A DNA stretch of 64,000 nt from Promethearchaeota archaeon (GTDB taxonomy: Archaea; Asgardarchaeota; Lokiarchaeia; Sigyniarchaeales; SOKP01): NCBI GenBank assembly GCA_016930515.1, contig JAFGGO010000061.1:1-64000 (forward strand). Reading direction: 5' to 3'. The notes beneath the pieces were generated by a model. That model saw only the letters and a list, made by a program, of their open reading frames with translations. It was not told the origin of the DNA and searched no databases. A program made the translations under genes and the position numbers. Of this stretch, positions 16,963 to 25,528 are shown piece after piece (position 1 is the first letter of the stretch; the number at the start of each line of letters is the position of its first letter).

Positions 16963-17847
16963 TCATATTTTCAATTTTTCCATTAGCTTGGTTGGATTGA
17001 CGCTTCTTTGGGTCAACGAAAGCTTGTTAACATCCACTCCAAGCGCAATTGCCATAATTTCGGGCAGATAAAGGATTGGGATGTCAAGCTCCCTACCTGT
17101 TTTTCTCGAAATTACCTTTTCTTTTCTATCGTACTGGGTAGTACAAGCAGGACACACGGCAACCACGGCATCAATTTCTTTCTCAAGGCTTTTCAAGTCT
17201 AATAGTTTTTCTTCTACGAGTTTGGTCCCTATCTCGTCTTGCAATCTGGCACAATAGCCGCAACATTCCAATTTCGTTGCGAAATCTACCGGACTCGCTC
17301 CTAACACCTTTAAAATTTTGTCGATGTTCTCGGGTCGTTCAGGATGGTCAAATTTCATTATTTTAGACGGTCTGATTAGATGGCACCCGTAATGCGAAGC
17401 AATATTCAAACCTTCGAGAGATTTTACAACTTTCCTCTTTATAAATTCGAGCATTCCTTCTTGGCTGAATAATTCTACGAAATGAAAGACTTTAGAGGTG
17501 CCCTTGTATTCGAATCCTATCTGTTTCAAGACAGAATTAACCCTGTCAAAAGCCTCCTTATCTTCTTCAAGAAGGACATGAACCGTCTTGAGCGTCTCGT
17601 AGCATCCTGAGCAAATTGTCATGATATCAAGTCCCATTTTTTCAGCTATGGCTAAATTTCTAGCCCCCAAGGAAAGCCAAGTGTCAATATTCAAAGATTG
17701 CGTGGCCACGGGATCTGGACAGCACCCCGCACCCTCCATTTCCTTGTATTTAATTCCCAAGACTTCCGAAAGTTCGCGGAAAGCCTTTTCAAAGTGTGGT
17801 AATTTCAAGGGAATGGTACATCCTAAAAATAACGCGTATTCCATCAT
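16963..17847 (-). CDS. hdrB: Heterodisulfide reductase-like subunit HdrB
   Basis: 294 residues with two CCG domains. The first reads FLGCTIPLKLPHFEK, AGCCPDP and ICSGCYETLKTV; the second reads HYGCHLIRP, LECCGYCARL and AVCPACTTQYDR. These ligate the non-cubane [4Fe-4S] clusters of HdrB. In methanogens HdrB reduces the CoM-S-S-CoB heterodisulfide; in non-methanogens the physiological acceptor is often unknown. It overlaps hdrC by 4 bases, and the hdrA-C-B order points to a translated complex. Confidence 0.92.
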   Translation of the reverse strand: MMEYALFLGCTIPLKLPHFEKAFRELSEVLGIKYKEMEGAGCCPDPVATQSLNIDTWLSLGARNLAIAEKMGLDIMTICSGCYETLKTVHVLLEEDKEAFDRVNSVLKQIGFEYKGTSKVFHFVELFSQEGMLEFIKRKVVKSLEGLNIASHYGCHLIRPSKIMKFDHPERPENIDKILKVLGASPVDFATKLECCGYCARLQDEIGTKLVEEKLLDLKSLEKEIDAVVAVCPACTTQYDRKEKVISRKTGRELDIPILYLPEIMAIALGVDVNKLSLTQRSVNPTKLMEKLKI

Positions 17848-18389
17848 TTATTTACCTCCTTTTTCTTTTCTATTAGTTCGCTTAAGCCTGTCTTGTTGAT
17901 GATAAATTGGATCTCATCAAGGTTTGGGCCCATTAATTGAGGGAGACCCATTTTTGTCCTCCTCTTATCGATCGTGTTTTTCATATTTCCCGTGTAAGGA
18001 ACGACAAAGCCATTGTTATAGATCGTATTGATGGTGCTAGAATATTCTTTTGGCACGCTCCCTTCTTTTACGGCCAAGTTTCTGAGTAAAGCCAAGATAA
18101 AAGAGTAGTCCACATTTTTAGGACACCGTTCAGTACACCTATGGCATAAGGAACACGTCCATATGGCTTGACTGGATAACACTTCTTTTCTCAAGCCTAA
18201 TAAACACGACGCAACAACTCGATGAGGCTGCATGTCTACATACTCGGTAACAGTACAGCCAGAACTACAAACGCCACATTGTATGCATTTTAGAAGAGAC
18301 TTGGCGCCAACTTGTTCGCTAATTTCGTAACGAAAATTTAAATCCAGATCGCTCGAGTTTTTTGAAATCTTTTCTGTCATTTTAGGCAA
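17844..18389 (-). CDS. hdrC: Heterodisulfide reductase-like subunit HdrC
   Basis: 181 residues, the usual length. Two [4Fe-4S] ferredoxin motifs: CIQCGVCSSGC near residue 36 and CSLCHRCTERCPKNV near residue 80. HdrC relays electrons from HdrA to HdrB. It overlaps hdrA by 8 bases and hdrB by 4 bases, so all three are likely translationally coupled. The C-terminal 80 residues are helical, as in other HdrC proteins. Confidence 0.92.
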   Translation of the reverse strand: MPKMTEKISKNSSDLDLNFRYEISEQVGAKSLLKCIQCGVCSSGCTVTEYVDMQPHRVVASCLLGLRKEVLSSQAIWTCSLCHRCTERCPKNVDYSFILALLRNLAVKEGSVPKEYSSTINTIYNNGFVVPYTGNMKNTIDKRRTKMGLPQLMGPNLDEIQFIINKTGLSELIEKKKEVNK

Positions 18390-21300
18390 CCTCCTTTACT
18401 TCGCTTTTTTCAATTTTATCACCCTTCGAGTCGAGCGGCCCTAATTCTTTTATTCGTTCGACGAAGGTGGTAACCACTTGTGAGAACCGTTTACCCTCGC
18501 TGGCCGAAACCCATTCAAGTTGAAACCTGTCCGGATTAATTCCTACCGATCCCAAGATGTCCTTAATCTCGTTGTATCGTTGGAGCATGTCGTAATTACC
18601 TTCTAAATAGTGGCAATCGCCAATATGACATCCACCAACTAATACTCCGTCAGCACCTTCGAGAAAGGCCCGTAAAATGAAGCTTTTTGGTATCCTGCCC
18701 GTACACATAACTCGAATTGGTCGAATATTCGTTGGATATTGGAACCTACTCACGCCACACGTGTCGGCTCCAGCATAACTGCACCAATTACACAAGAAGG
18801 CAACGATGCGCGGTCGTTCGTCCACATAAGTACCCTTGATGGCTTCAGTAATCATTGGGTAAATCTGATCGTCCGCAAAATGGCTCATGGTAATCGCTCC
18901 TGCTGGACAAGCAGCAGCACAATCGCCACATCCCTTGCATAGCAAGGGATTAGATTGTGATACTAATATCTCGTTTTCGAAATTCACGCCAATAGCACCA
19001 AAATTACACACGCGTTCGCACTCTTGACAAGCAATGCATAAGGCTGGATTTACGACCGAGACAAGCGGTTCGTTTTCCACTTCCCCTGATATAAGCGGAA
19101 TAAGAGCGTGGGCTGCAGCTCCTCTTCCTTGTGATATGGAGTCTGCAATACCCTTTGGACCGTGACAAGTTCCTGCCAGGTATATCCCGTCGGTTGCGAA
19201 ATCAACTGGTCTTAGCTTGACATGGGCTTCTAAGAAGAACCCATTTTGATCCCGAGCGCATTTTATCATTTCTCCTAATTTTTTTGTATCGTAAGATATT
19301 AAAGGGGTCGACAAGACAACCTTATCAGCATCGATTGTCAAATCTACTTGCGTTAAGATATCCGAAACTTTCACCTTCAGCTTACCGTTTTTTTGTTCAA
19401 TGAGGGGATATTCGGTGAATCGAATGTAATTGACATTTTCTCTTGCTTTCCAATAATATGGTTCCTCGTCAGTCCCTACCCTAATATCTCTATAAAGAAC
19501 ATATATATTGGATTTGGGATAGTTCTCCTTCACATAAAGCGCGTGTCGTATCGACTCGGAGCAACAGATAAGAGAACAATAAGTGAAACCATTTCCCCCT
19601 TCGGGTTGTCTCGATCCAACACAATGAATGAAAACAAGTGTTTCACCGTCTGTTAATTCTTGATTCCTGAGTTTTTCTGATAACTCTAGCTGCGTCATCA
19701 CATTTTCATTCTTACCATAATCGTACCAACCTTCAGGCTTATACTCGTAAGCACCAGTTGTTACTAAGATAGTCCCAACATTGAGTAAATTTATCTTCCC
19801 ACTGGCTTGATTTTTCACCTTTACTTTGAAATCTCCTATGGAACCCTTCACATCAATCACTTCCGAGTCAAGGAGCGTTGTAATGTTTTTTTGTGCCTCG
19901 AACTCAGCAAGTTTTTCCTCTAAGAATGCTTTCGAATCAATTCTATCGAAATTAATCTTGTAAATATAGTTTAATTGTCCTCCTAACTTGTCTGTTTTTT
20001 CAACTAAAGTGACCTTAAATCCCTTGTTAGCAATCTCCATTGCCGCGCTCATACCTGAAATACCACCACCTATTACTAAAGCCTCAGGAATAACTTGTCC
20101 TTTAATTTTAAATTCAGGTTTTTGAGCGGCAACGCGAGCGACGCCCATTCGAATTAGGTCTTTTGCTTTATCGGTTGCTCGAGCGTTATCGTTCATATGT
20201 ACCCAAGAGTCTAATTCTCTTATGCTTACGAAGTTAAAAAGATATTCGTTTAATCCCGCTTCTCTTATAGTCTTCTGAAATAGCGGTTCGTGCGTTCGAG
20301 GCGTGCAAGCAGCCACTACTACCCTATTTAAGTTTAATTCCTTGATCTTTTCTTTTATGATGTCTTGAGTGAGTTGAGAACAGCTATACTTGTTTTCCAT
20401 CGAATATACAACATTTGGTAAAGTTTTTGCGTATTCTACCAATTCGGGCACATCCATATAACCTGCGATGTTTATACCGCAGCGGCAAACAAACACACCA
20501 ATGCGAGGTTCATCCCCAGGATTAACAGGAACAAGAGGAGGTAATATGACTTTCGTTTCTTCCTTGCTTAATGGCACGGCGTATGTTGCGGCTAATGCCG
20601 CAGCGCCACCTGCTTTTGCCACCGAATTTGCAATATCGTCTGGTGATTGACAAGATCCCGTAACGAGAATACCATCTCGCGTTGATTGCAAGTCTTCCGT
20701 AGAATTATTAGTCTTATAAAATCCAAGCTCGTTCCGTTCGATTCCTAATATAGAAGCCAAATGGCCTGCATCAAGCCTTGGAATCACGGCGTTGGCCAAT
20801 ACAACGAGATCGAATTCGCTTATCTCAACATCGCCAGTATCTAGGTTTGCGTGCTTCACATAAAGATTATGATTTTCGGGATTTTCCCTCACATCTCCTG
20901 GAATACCCCTATAATAGATTAAACCATATTCATTTTTTGCTCTTTCAATGAATTCTTCTTGATTTTTACCTATTGTACGTATATCGTTAAAGAAGATAGT
21001 CACCTGGGTTCCTGGAGCGTGCTCTCTCGTAATAACCCCTTCCTTTGTTTGATACATGCAGCAAAATTTCGAGCAATAGGCACAGAGATCTTCGTTTCTT
21101 GATCCAACACAACTTACAAAAGCTATATCATGTGCATGTTTCCTGTCCGAAGGTCGAAGTAATTCTCCTTCAGTTGGTCCAGAAGCGCTTAACAATCGTT
21201 CGTATTGCATTGCGGTAATCACATTTGGATATTCACCATAGTGATATCTATCAAGGACGGAAGGATCGAGTTGATCAAAGCCCGTTGCCACGATTATGGA

Positions 21301-21864
21301 AGCTACATTATATTCCACTATCTCGTCCTTGTCGTCCCAATTTATCGCACCTGCTTCACATTCTTTTTCACACAATTTACAAGCGTTTTTCGTGAGATAA
21401 AGGCATTTTGTAGCGTCGATTACGGCTTTTCTCGGCACAGCTTGAGGAAATGGAATGTATATAGCTTGTCGATTGCCCATCCCCTCTTCAAATTCGTTTG
21501 GAATTTTCTTCATAGGGCATTTTTCACTACAAGCACCACATCCAGTACAAGCGTCCCAGTTCACATATTTGGCTTTTTTTAAAACCTTAACGCTAAAATT
21601 TCCTGCCTCCCCGCTTACTTCTTGAACTTCCGAATACGCTAAGAGCTCCACATTCTGATGTCGCGAGACCTCCACCATTTTAGGAGCTAAAATACATATT
21701 GAACAATCTAATGTAGGAAAAGTTTTATCGAGCTGGGCCATTCTCCCGCCCACGGAGGATGTTTTTTCGACGAGTATCACCTTATACCCTTGTTCTGCAA
21801 GCGTGAGGCTCGCCTCAATACCTGATATTCCTCCACCTATAACCATTATGTTACTATTTGTCAT
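18382..21864 (-). CDS. hdrA: HdrA double-module protein fused to MvhD
   Basis: 1160 residues, far longer than a methanogen HdrA (about 650). Order seen: FAD-binding GGGISG (9-15) with CSICILAPKM, ferredoxin CTGCGACSEKCP (106-117), an extra Cys group (154-169), then CRCG (about 460) opening a second HdrA module. A second FAD GGGISG (about 600), two ferredoxin motifs (about 943-986) and an MvhD-like domain follow, the last with CNWC (1025), MCTGR (1054) and GGCHIGDC (1079-1084). MvhD normally carries a [2Fe-2S] cluster and links HdrA to a hydrogenase or reductase. All expected Cys are encoded, with no internal UGA/Sec. First gene of the hdr-met operon; probable flavin-based electron bifurcation hub. 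Confidence 0.93.
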   Translation of the reverse strand: MTNSNIMVIGGGISGIEASLTLAEQGYKVILVEKTSSVGGRMAQLDKTFPTLDCSICILAPKMVEVSRHQNVELLAYSEVQEVSGEAGNFSVKVLKKAKYVNWDACTGCGACSEKCPMKKIPNEFEEGMGNRQAIYIPFPQAVPRKAVIDATKCLYLTKNACKLCEKECEAGAINWDDKDEIVEYNVASIIVATGFDQLDPSVLDRYHYGEYPNVITAMQYERLLSASGPTEGELLRPSDRKHAHDIAFVSCVGSRNEDLCAYCSKFCCMYQTKEGVITREHAPGTQVTIFFNDIRTIGKNQEEFIERAKNEYGLIYYRGIPGDVRENPENHNLYVKHANLDTGDVEISEFDLVVLANAVIPRLDAGHLASILGIERNELGFYKTNNSTEDLQSTRDGILVTGSCQSPDDIANSVAKAGGAAALAATYAVPLSKEETKVILPPLVPVNPGDEPRIGVFVCRCGINIAGYMDVPELVEYAKTLPNVVYSMENKYSCSQLTQDIIKEKIKELNLNRVVVAACTPRTHEPLFQKTIREAGLNEYLFNFVSIRELDSWVHMNDNARATDKAKDLIRMGVARVAAQKPEFKIKGQVIPEALVIGGGISGMSAAMEIANKGFKVTLVEKTDKLGGQLNYIYKINFDRIDSKAFLEEKLAEFEAQKNITTLLDSEVIDVKGSIGDFKVKVKNQASGKINLLNVGTILVTTGAYEYKPEGWYDYGKNENVMTQLELSEKLRNQELTDGETLVFIHCVGSRQPEGGNGFTYCSLICCSESIRHALYVKENYPKSNIYVLYRDIRVGTDEEPYYWKARENVNYIRFTEYPLIEQKNGKLKVKVSDILTQVDLTIDADKVVLSTPLISYDTKKLGEMIKCARDQNGFFLEAHVKLRPVDFATDGIYLAGTCHGPKGIADSISQGRGAAAHALIPLISGEVENEPLVSVVNPALCIACQECERVCNFGAIGVNFENEILVSQSNPLLCKGCGDCAAACPAGAITMSHFADDQIYPMITEAIKGTYVDERPRIVAFLCNWCSYAGADTCGVSRFQYPTNIRPIRVMCTGRIPKSFILRAFLEGADGVLVGGCHIGDCHYLEGNYDMLQRYNEIKDILGSVGINPDRFQLEWVSASEGKRFSQVVTTFVERIKELGPLDSKGDKIEKSEVKEVA

Positions 21865-22425
21865 AATTTGTCATTTTTTTATTGGATTTATCAGTTAGTT
21901 ATTCATTTTAGAGATCGTTGTTTCTTTTTTTGATTTTTTATCGACTCTAAAACAAAAGAAAATTTTTTAGGAATTAATACGACAAAATAATATAAAAATG
22001 TTGCGGATAATGTGCATTATTCGTCATTTGTGATCAATATCTGTCTCAAAATGTTTGTTATAGATCAATTAATTGGGTAAAAATGCCCTTTCTTGCGCTT
22101 TTGAATTTGACAAAAACGGTCGTTTTTAGAGTAAGAATTATTAGAAAAATATTCGTTTTTAAATCTTTGCCTAATTTTTTAAATTAAGTCCATATGATCA
22201 GCACTAGATATATCAAAAAAATCTTTTTCTAAAATTTGATTTAATTTACCCTAAATGTGATAGCAATCAATAAAAAACACCTTCTATAAACATTTATTAG
22301 GTTAAAATTCTAATTATGAATTATTAATTGGAAATAATACCTACAAGAATATATTTAGGCAATTCTCATTCAAATTATTGAAAATTTGTTTAATTTAAAA
22401 ACAATTACTCAAATGAGCGAGTAAA
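21865..22425. other. Long AT-rich divergent intergenic region
   Basis: About 560 bases between the divergently transcribed hdrA operon and the GTPase cassette. I see no gene or RNA in it. It must hold both promoters. A perfect AAAAACG...CGTTTTT inverted repeat with a 2-base centre lies at 22112-22127 and could be a regulator site. The rest is AT-rich without obvious repeats. Confidence 0.5.
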
Positions 22426-23100
22426 ATGAAAATCGTAGTAATAGGATCCCTTCAAAGCGGGAAATCGAGCTATATCAAGTATCTCGACAAAAAAGCAATG
22501 AATATTGAGACTCAAGGTCGTGATAAGAAGTTCTATACAGTCGGCATGGATTTAGCATCCATTAAAATTGACGGATTTGATGTTTTCTTGTTTGGAACTC
22601 CCGGATTATTAAGAATGGAAGTAATGAGGGATGTTTTAGTAAATGGTGCTGACGCTGTAATATTTTTAATAGACTCAACAGACCCCACTCACGACGCAGA
22701 AGGGTTAAAAATATTGACATCGGTTCAAAAAATCCTGAAACCAAGTCTACCCTTAATATATTGTGCTAACAAGCAAGACGAAGAGAACTCTCGTTCTGTG
22801 AAGGAAATCGTGTCTGTTTATAACATTCCTAAAAGTTCGAAATTGTTTAAGATAAATACCCGAACGGGAACTAATGTCATGGAATCTCTAAAATACATTG
22901 TTAATACAATTTTCAACACGTATAAAGATGTGCTCAAGTTGGTACGCAAGCATCAAGACAATTTAGACGATTTGGCCAGCGTATTAAAAATGAATCCCTC
23001 AGAATTAAACGATTTTCTCTATAATCTCGAAGTAAAAAGGTTTATTGAAATCGATAGAGAAAAAAAAGTCGTGAGATTAAAACCAACAATACCCTTATAG
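22426..23100 (+). CDS. SRPRB/MglA-type small GTPase (COG2229-like) with C-terminal winged helix
   Basis: 224 residues. G1 is GSLQSGKSS (8-16) and G3 is LFGTPG (Gly where most Ras-like proteins have Asp, which is typical of COG2229-like GTPases). G4 is NKQD and G5-like is NTRTG. After the GTPase domain, LDDLASVLKMNPSELNDFLYNLEVKRFIEID looks like a small winged helix. First gene of a three-gene co-directional set with a vWA/zinc-finger protein (54 bases downstream) and a roadblock-GTPase fusion. Likely a cytosolic nucleotide switch; effectors unknown. Confidence 0.85.
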   Translation: MKIVVIGSLQSGKSSYIKYLDKKAMNIETQGRDKKFYTVGMDLASIKIDGFDVFLFGTPGLLRMEVMRDVLVNGADAVIFLIDSTDPTHDAEGLKILTSVQKILKPSLPLIYCANKQDEENSRSVKEIVSVYNIPKSSKLFKINTRTGTNVMESLKYIVNTIFNTYKDVLKLVRKHQDNLDDLASVLKMNPSELNDFLYNLEVKRFIEIDREKKVVRLKPTIPL

Positions 23101-23154
23101 TTAAATCTATAAAGAGAGATATATTATCATAAGGTAAAAATTATTTTATTTCTA

Positions 23155-24201
23155 ATGTCGTCTAGATCCGAAGATACTCTGATATTTTACGCACTCACGC
23201 CGGGATATAGCCCTAAGCAACTCAATTTTATTTATAATGCCTTGGAGGATTTTTGTGCTAAAAAAAAGGAGCTCGATCGGAGTGATAGATTTAATGTCGT
23301 TCTCTTCCAAGAAGATGGACCAAATTATTTACAAGATTTTACATTAAATCCCGATAATGTCCTCATTGCTTTAAAGTCTTTAGAGCCCATGATCGTTAAA
23401 GCTAATGTTTCTGGAGGAATCATGGTTGCCGTGACCTTTATCATTGATGTCTACAAAAAAATTCCCGATAAATGTTTTCGAATTATCGTTCTTACCGACG
23501 ATAGTACACACGAAATCCCTGACATATATGTTCCAGTTTTGGAAAATATTATCGATAAAGTTAAGGACATGCCGTTATTTCTTGATGTAGTCCGAATTCA
23601 AAATAAAAATTCCAACAAAGATGGGAAATTATTAGATCTTGCAAGAATGACGCGAGGAACAATGCACGAGGTTAACAATTTAACTGAATTAACGAGAGTT
23701 TTTGATATACTTCACCATAAGAAATCGTTTTCGTCTTATTCCCTTATCAACGATGGATACGAGACGGAAATACCTTACGAGAATTTTGCTTTCTACAGGA
23801 ATTTGGCAGAAAATCCCATTGAATTGAGACAAAAAGAAACTTGTTCGGTTTGTTTTAAAAAAGACAAGAACCACTTGGTAAAATGTCCGAGCTGTGAAAC
23901 AATTGCTCATAAATCTTGTTGGTCTCAATGGGCTAGAACCTCCAATATTGGAATTTTTAACGTGTTTCGATGTCATAATTGCTTTTTATTGATTAAGATC
24001 GAAGAAGAATTCGTACAAATGGTCCTTTCTGGTGCCATGCCATCAATCGAAGAAGTTGAAATAGAAGTCGTTGACCTCCACGAATATGAGGAGAGTTTAG
24101 AGACCAAAGAAGGACCCAAGATCGTACAAGTAGAAGATCCCATGGCAATCTTCTATCGACACAACGACGATGACATTGTTGTGGTTAAGGACGACGATTA
24201 A
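23155..24201 (+). CDS. vWA-like domain plus C4HC3 (PHD/RING-like) zinc-finger protein
   Basis: 348 residues. The first 190 or so resemble a von Willebrand A-like alpha/beta fold: LIFYALTPGY, DRFNVVLFQED, GGIMVAVTFIIDVYKKIPD, then FRIIVLTDDS. The MIDAS DxSxS motif is absent. A cross-brace finger follows with spacing C-x2-C-x10-C-x2-C-x4-H-x2-C-x17-C-x2-C, a C4HC3 pattern as in PHD or RING-CH domains. The end is an acidic tail (HNDDDIVVVKDDD). A vWA domain followed by a zinc finger recalls TFIIH p44/p34 and some ubiquitin-system proteins; that parallel is inference. It sits between two GTPase genes. Confidence 0.75.
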   Translation: MSSRSEDTLIFYALTPGYSPKQLNFIYNALEDFCAKKKELDRSDRFNVVLFQEDGPNYLQDFTLNPDNVLIALKSLEPMIVKANVSGGIMVAVTFIIDVYKKIPDKCFRIIVLTDDSTHEIPDIYVPVLENIIDKVKDMPLFLDVVRIQNKNSNKDGKLLDLARMTRGTMHEVNNLTELTRVFDILHHKKSFSSYSLINDGYETEIPYENFAFYRNLAENPIELRQKETCSVCFKKDKNHLVKCPSCETIAHKSCWSQWARTSNIGIFNVFRCHNCFLLIKIEEEFVQMVLSGAMPSIEEVEIEVVDLHEYEESLETKEGPKIVQVEDPMAIFYRHNDDDIVVVKDDD

Positions 24202-24325
24202 TATCAATTTTTAACATTTATTATTTACAGCTTGTTTTTTCACTTCATTAAAAATAGGTATCATACAAAGAAGAATATAAATTACCGCAGTAGAATTATA
24301 ATCATATCTGAAAATAATTTTTTAA

Positions 24326-25528
24326 TTGATACTATTGTACTTCGATAAAGAAAAGCTAAAAGCACTCCTTCAGTGGTACAAGCAAGAAGTAGGAAAAGAT
24401 TTAATTGCCGTCTTGATCGTCGATAGGGCGGGCCTTATCGTTGATTTTTTAACGAAAATTCCTGAAAAAGCCGACGAGAAAAAGTTTATTGGGGCTTTTA
24501 GCGCGCTTGCAGACTTGATACTGAAAAAGATCACATCAGACTTCGACTTAGGTACTTTTGGTGCGGGGACTTTTGACACGGATCAATACAGATTTATTTT
24601 TTGCGAAGCGGGGGCTGAATGCATATTCGTTACTGTTTTACATGGTCTTTCTGTAATTGATCCATATTTTCCTTATGCTTTTTTAGCAGCCGAGAAAGTT
24701 GCGCGCATATTTGACGGCAGACCTGTAAGTCCAGTCATTCCCAAAATAAACACGGATTATGGTGTACAAAAAGTAGATAGAAAGGTCGATACACTTCAAA
24801 AAATGAAGTTACATTCTGATGATTATTTGTGCAAGCTCAGCTTCATAGGTGATGGTGGAGTAGGAAAAACTAGCATAGTTCAACGGTATGTGAACGATAT
24901 TTTTGAATTAGATTATCGAGCGACCATAGGAACCTACATCAGCAAAAAAATATGCAAGTTTGAAGCTTTGGGTAATGCCCAGGTTAGGTTCGTCATCTGG
25001 GATATTGCTGGACAACCACAGTTTACACGCATACGTCCTGCTTACTTGGCAGATTCTGGAGCAATCATGATCGTATTTGATGTGACGAGCAGAGAATCTT
25101 TTGATAATGTGAAGAAAATTTGGTACGAGGACGTAAAAAAAGTTGAGCTTACGGACTCGGTCATTGTACTTGTTGGAAATAAGATAGATTTGGAAGAAAG
25201 AGAAATATCGTATTCAGAAGGAGAAGCACTTGCTAAAGAATTGGGCATGGATTATATAGAAACTTCTGCCAAATCGGGGGAAAATGTGGAAGACGCCCAT
25301 CGCTTGATCGCATTAAAATTGGTTGAAAAATTCGTAGAAATGGAAGAGATTTCAAAAATTATCGTCGAAAACTCCAAATATATTGTTAAACAAGACCAAT
25401 TAAGCTATCTCATGAGTTATATCGCACGACAAAAAAACTTTATCATTACTGAAAGTGGTACGGTTGAATTCCAAAAATGTCTTGAAATATTTGATGAAAT
25501 AAGAAAAAATAAAATTGTAGAAGATTAA
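24326..25528 (+). CDS. Roadblock/LC7 domain fused to Rab-like small GTPase
   Basis: 400 residues from a TTG at 24326; no better start keeps the first strand. Residues 8-135 look like a roadblock/longin-type domain (LIAVLIVDRAGLIVDFLTK, FGAGTFDTDQYRFIFCEAGAEC, PYFPYAFLAAEKVARIF). Residues about 168-335 are a complete Ras-superfamily domain: G1 GDGGVGKTS, switch I Thr in ATIGTY, G3 WDIAGQ, G4 NKID, G5 ETSAK. It looks Rab-like. A helical C-terminal extension of about 65 residues lacks a prenylation Cys. In eukaryotes roadblock proteins act as GTPase regulators, so this is a fused switch and regulator. Convergent with pckG, overlapping by 4 bases. Confidence 0.9.
   Translation: MILLYFDKEKLKALLQWYKQEVGKDLIAVLIVDRAGLIVDFLTKIPEKADEKKFIGAFSALADLILKKITSDFDLGTFGAGTFDTDQYRFIFCEAGAECIFVTVLHGLSVIDPYFPYAFLAAEKVARIFDGRPVSPVIPKINTDYGVQKVDRKVDTLQKMKLHSDDYLCKLSFIGDGGVGKTSIVQRYVNDIFELDYRATIGTYISKKICKFEALGNAQVRFVIWDIAGQPQFTRIRPAYLADSGAIMIVFDVTSRESFDNVKKIWYEDVKKVELTDSVIVLVGNKIDLEEREISYSEGEALAKELGMDYIETSAKSGENVEDAHRLIALKLVEKFVEMEEISKIIVENSKYIVKQDQLSYLMSYIARQKNFIITESGTVEFQKCLEIFDEIRKNKIVED

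Noticed and set aside
20468..21582. Plus-strand frames inside hdrA
   Set aside because: Shadows of a certain gene; no family features.
18382..21864. Possible selenocysteine in HdrA/MvhD
   Set aside because: Some archaeal homologues use Sec, but all expected positions here are Cys codons and no internal UGA is present.
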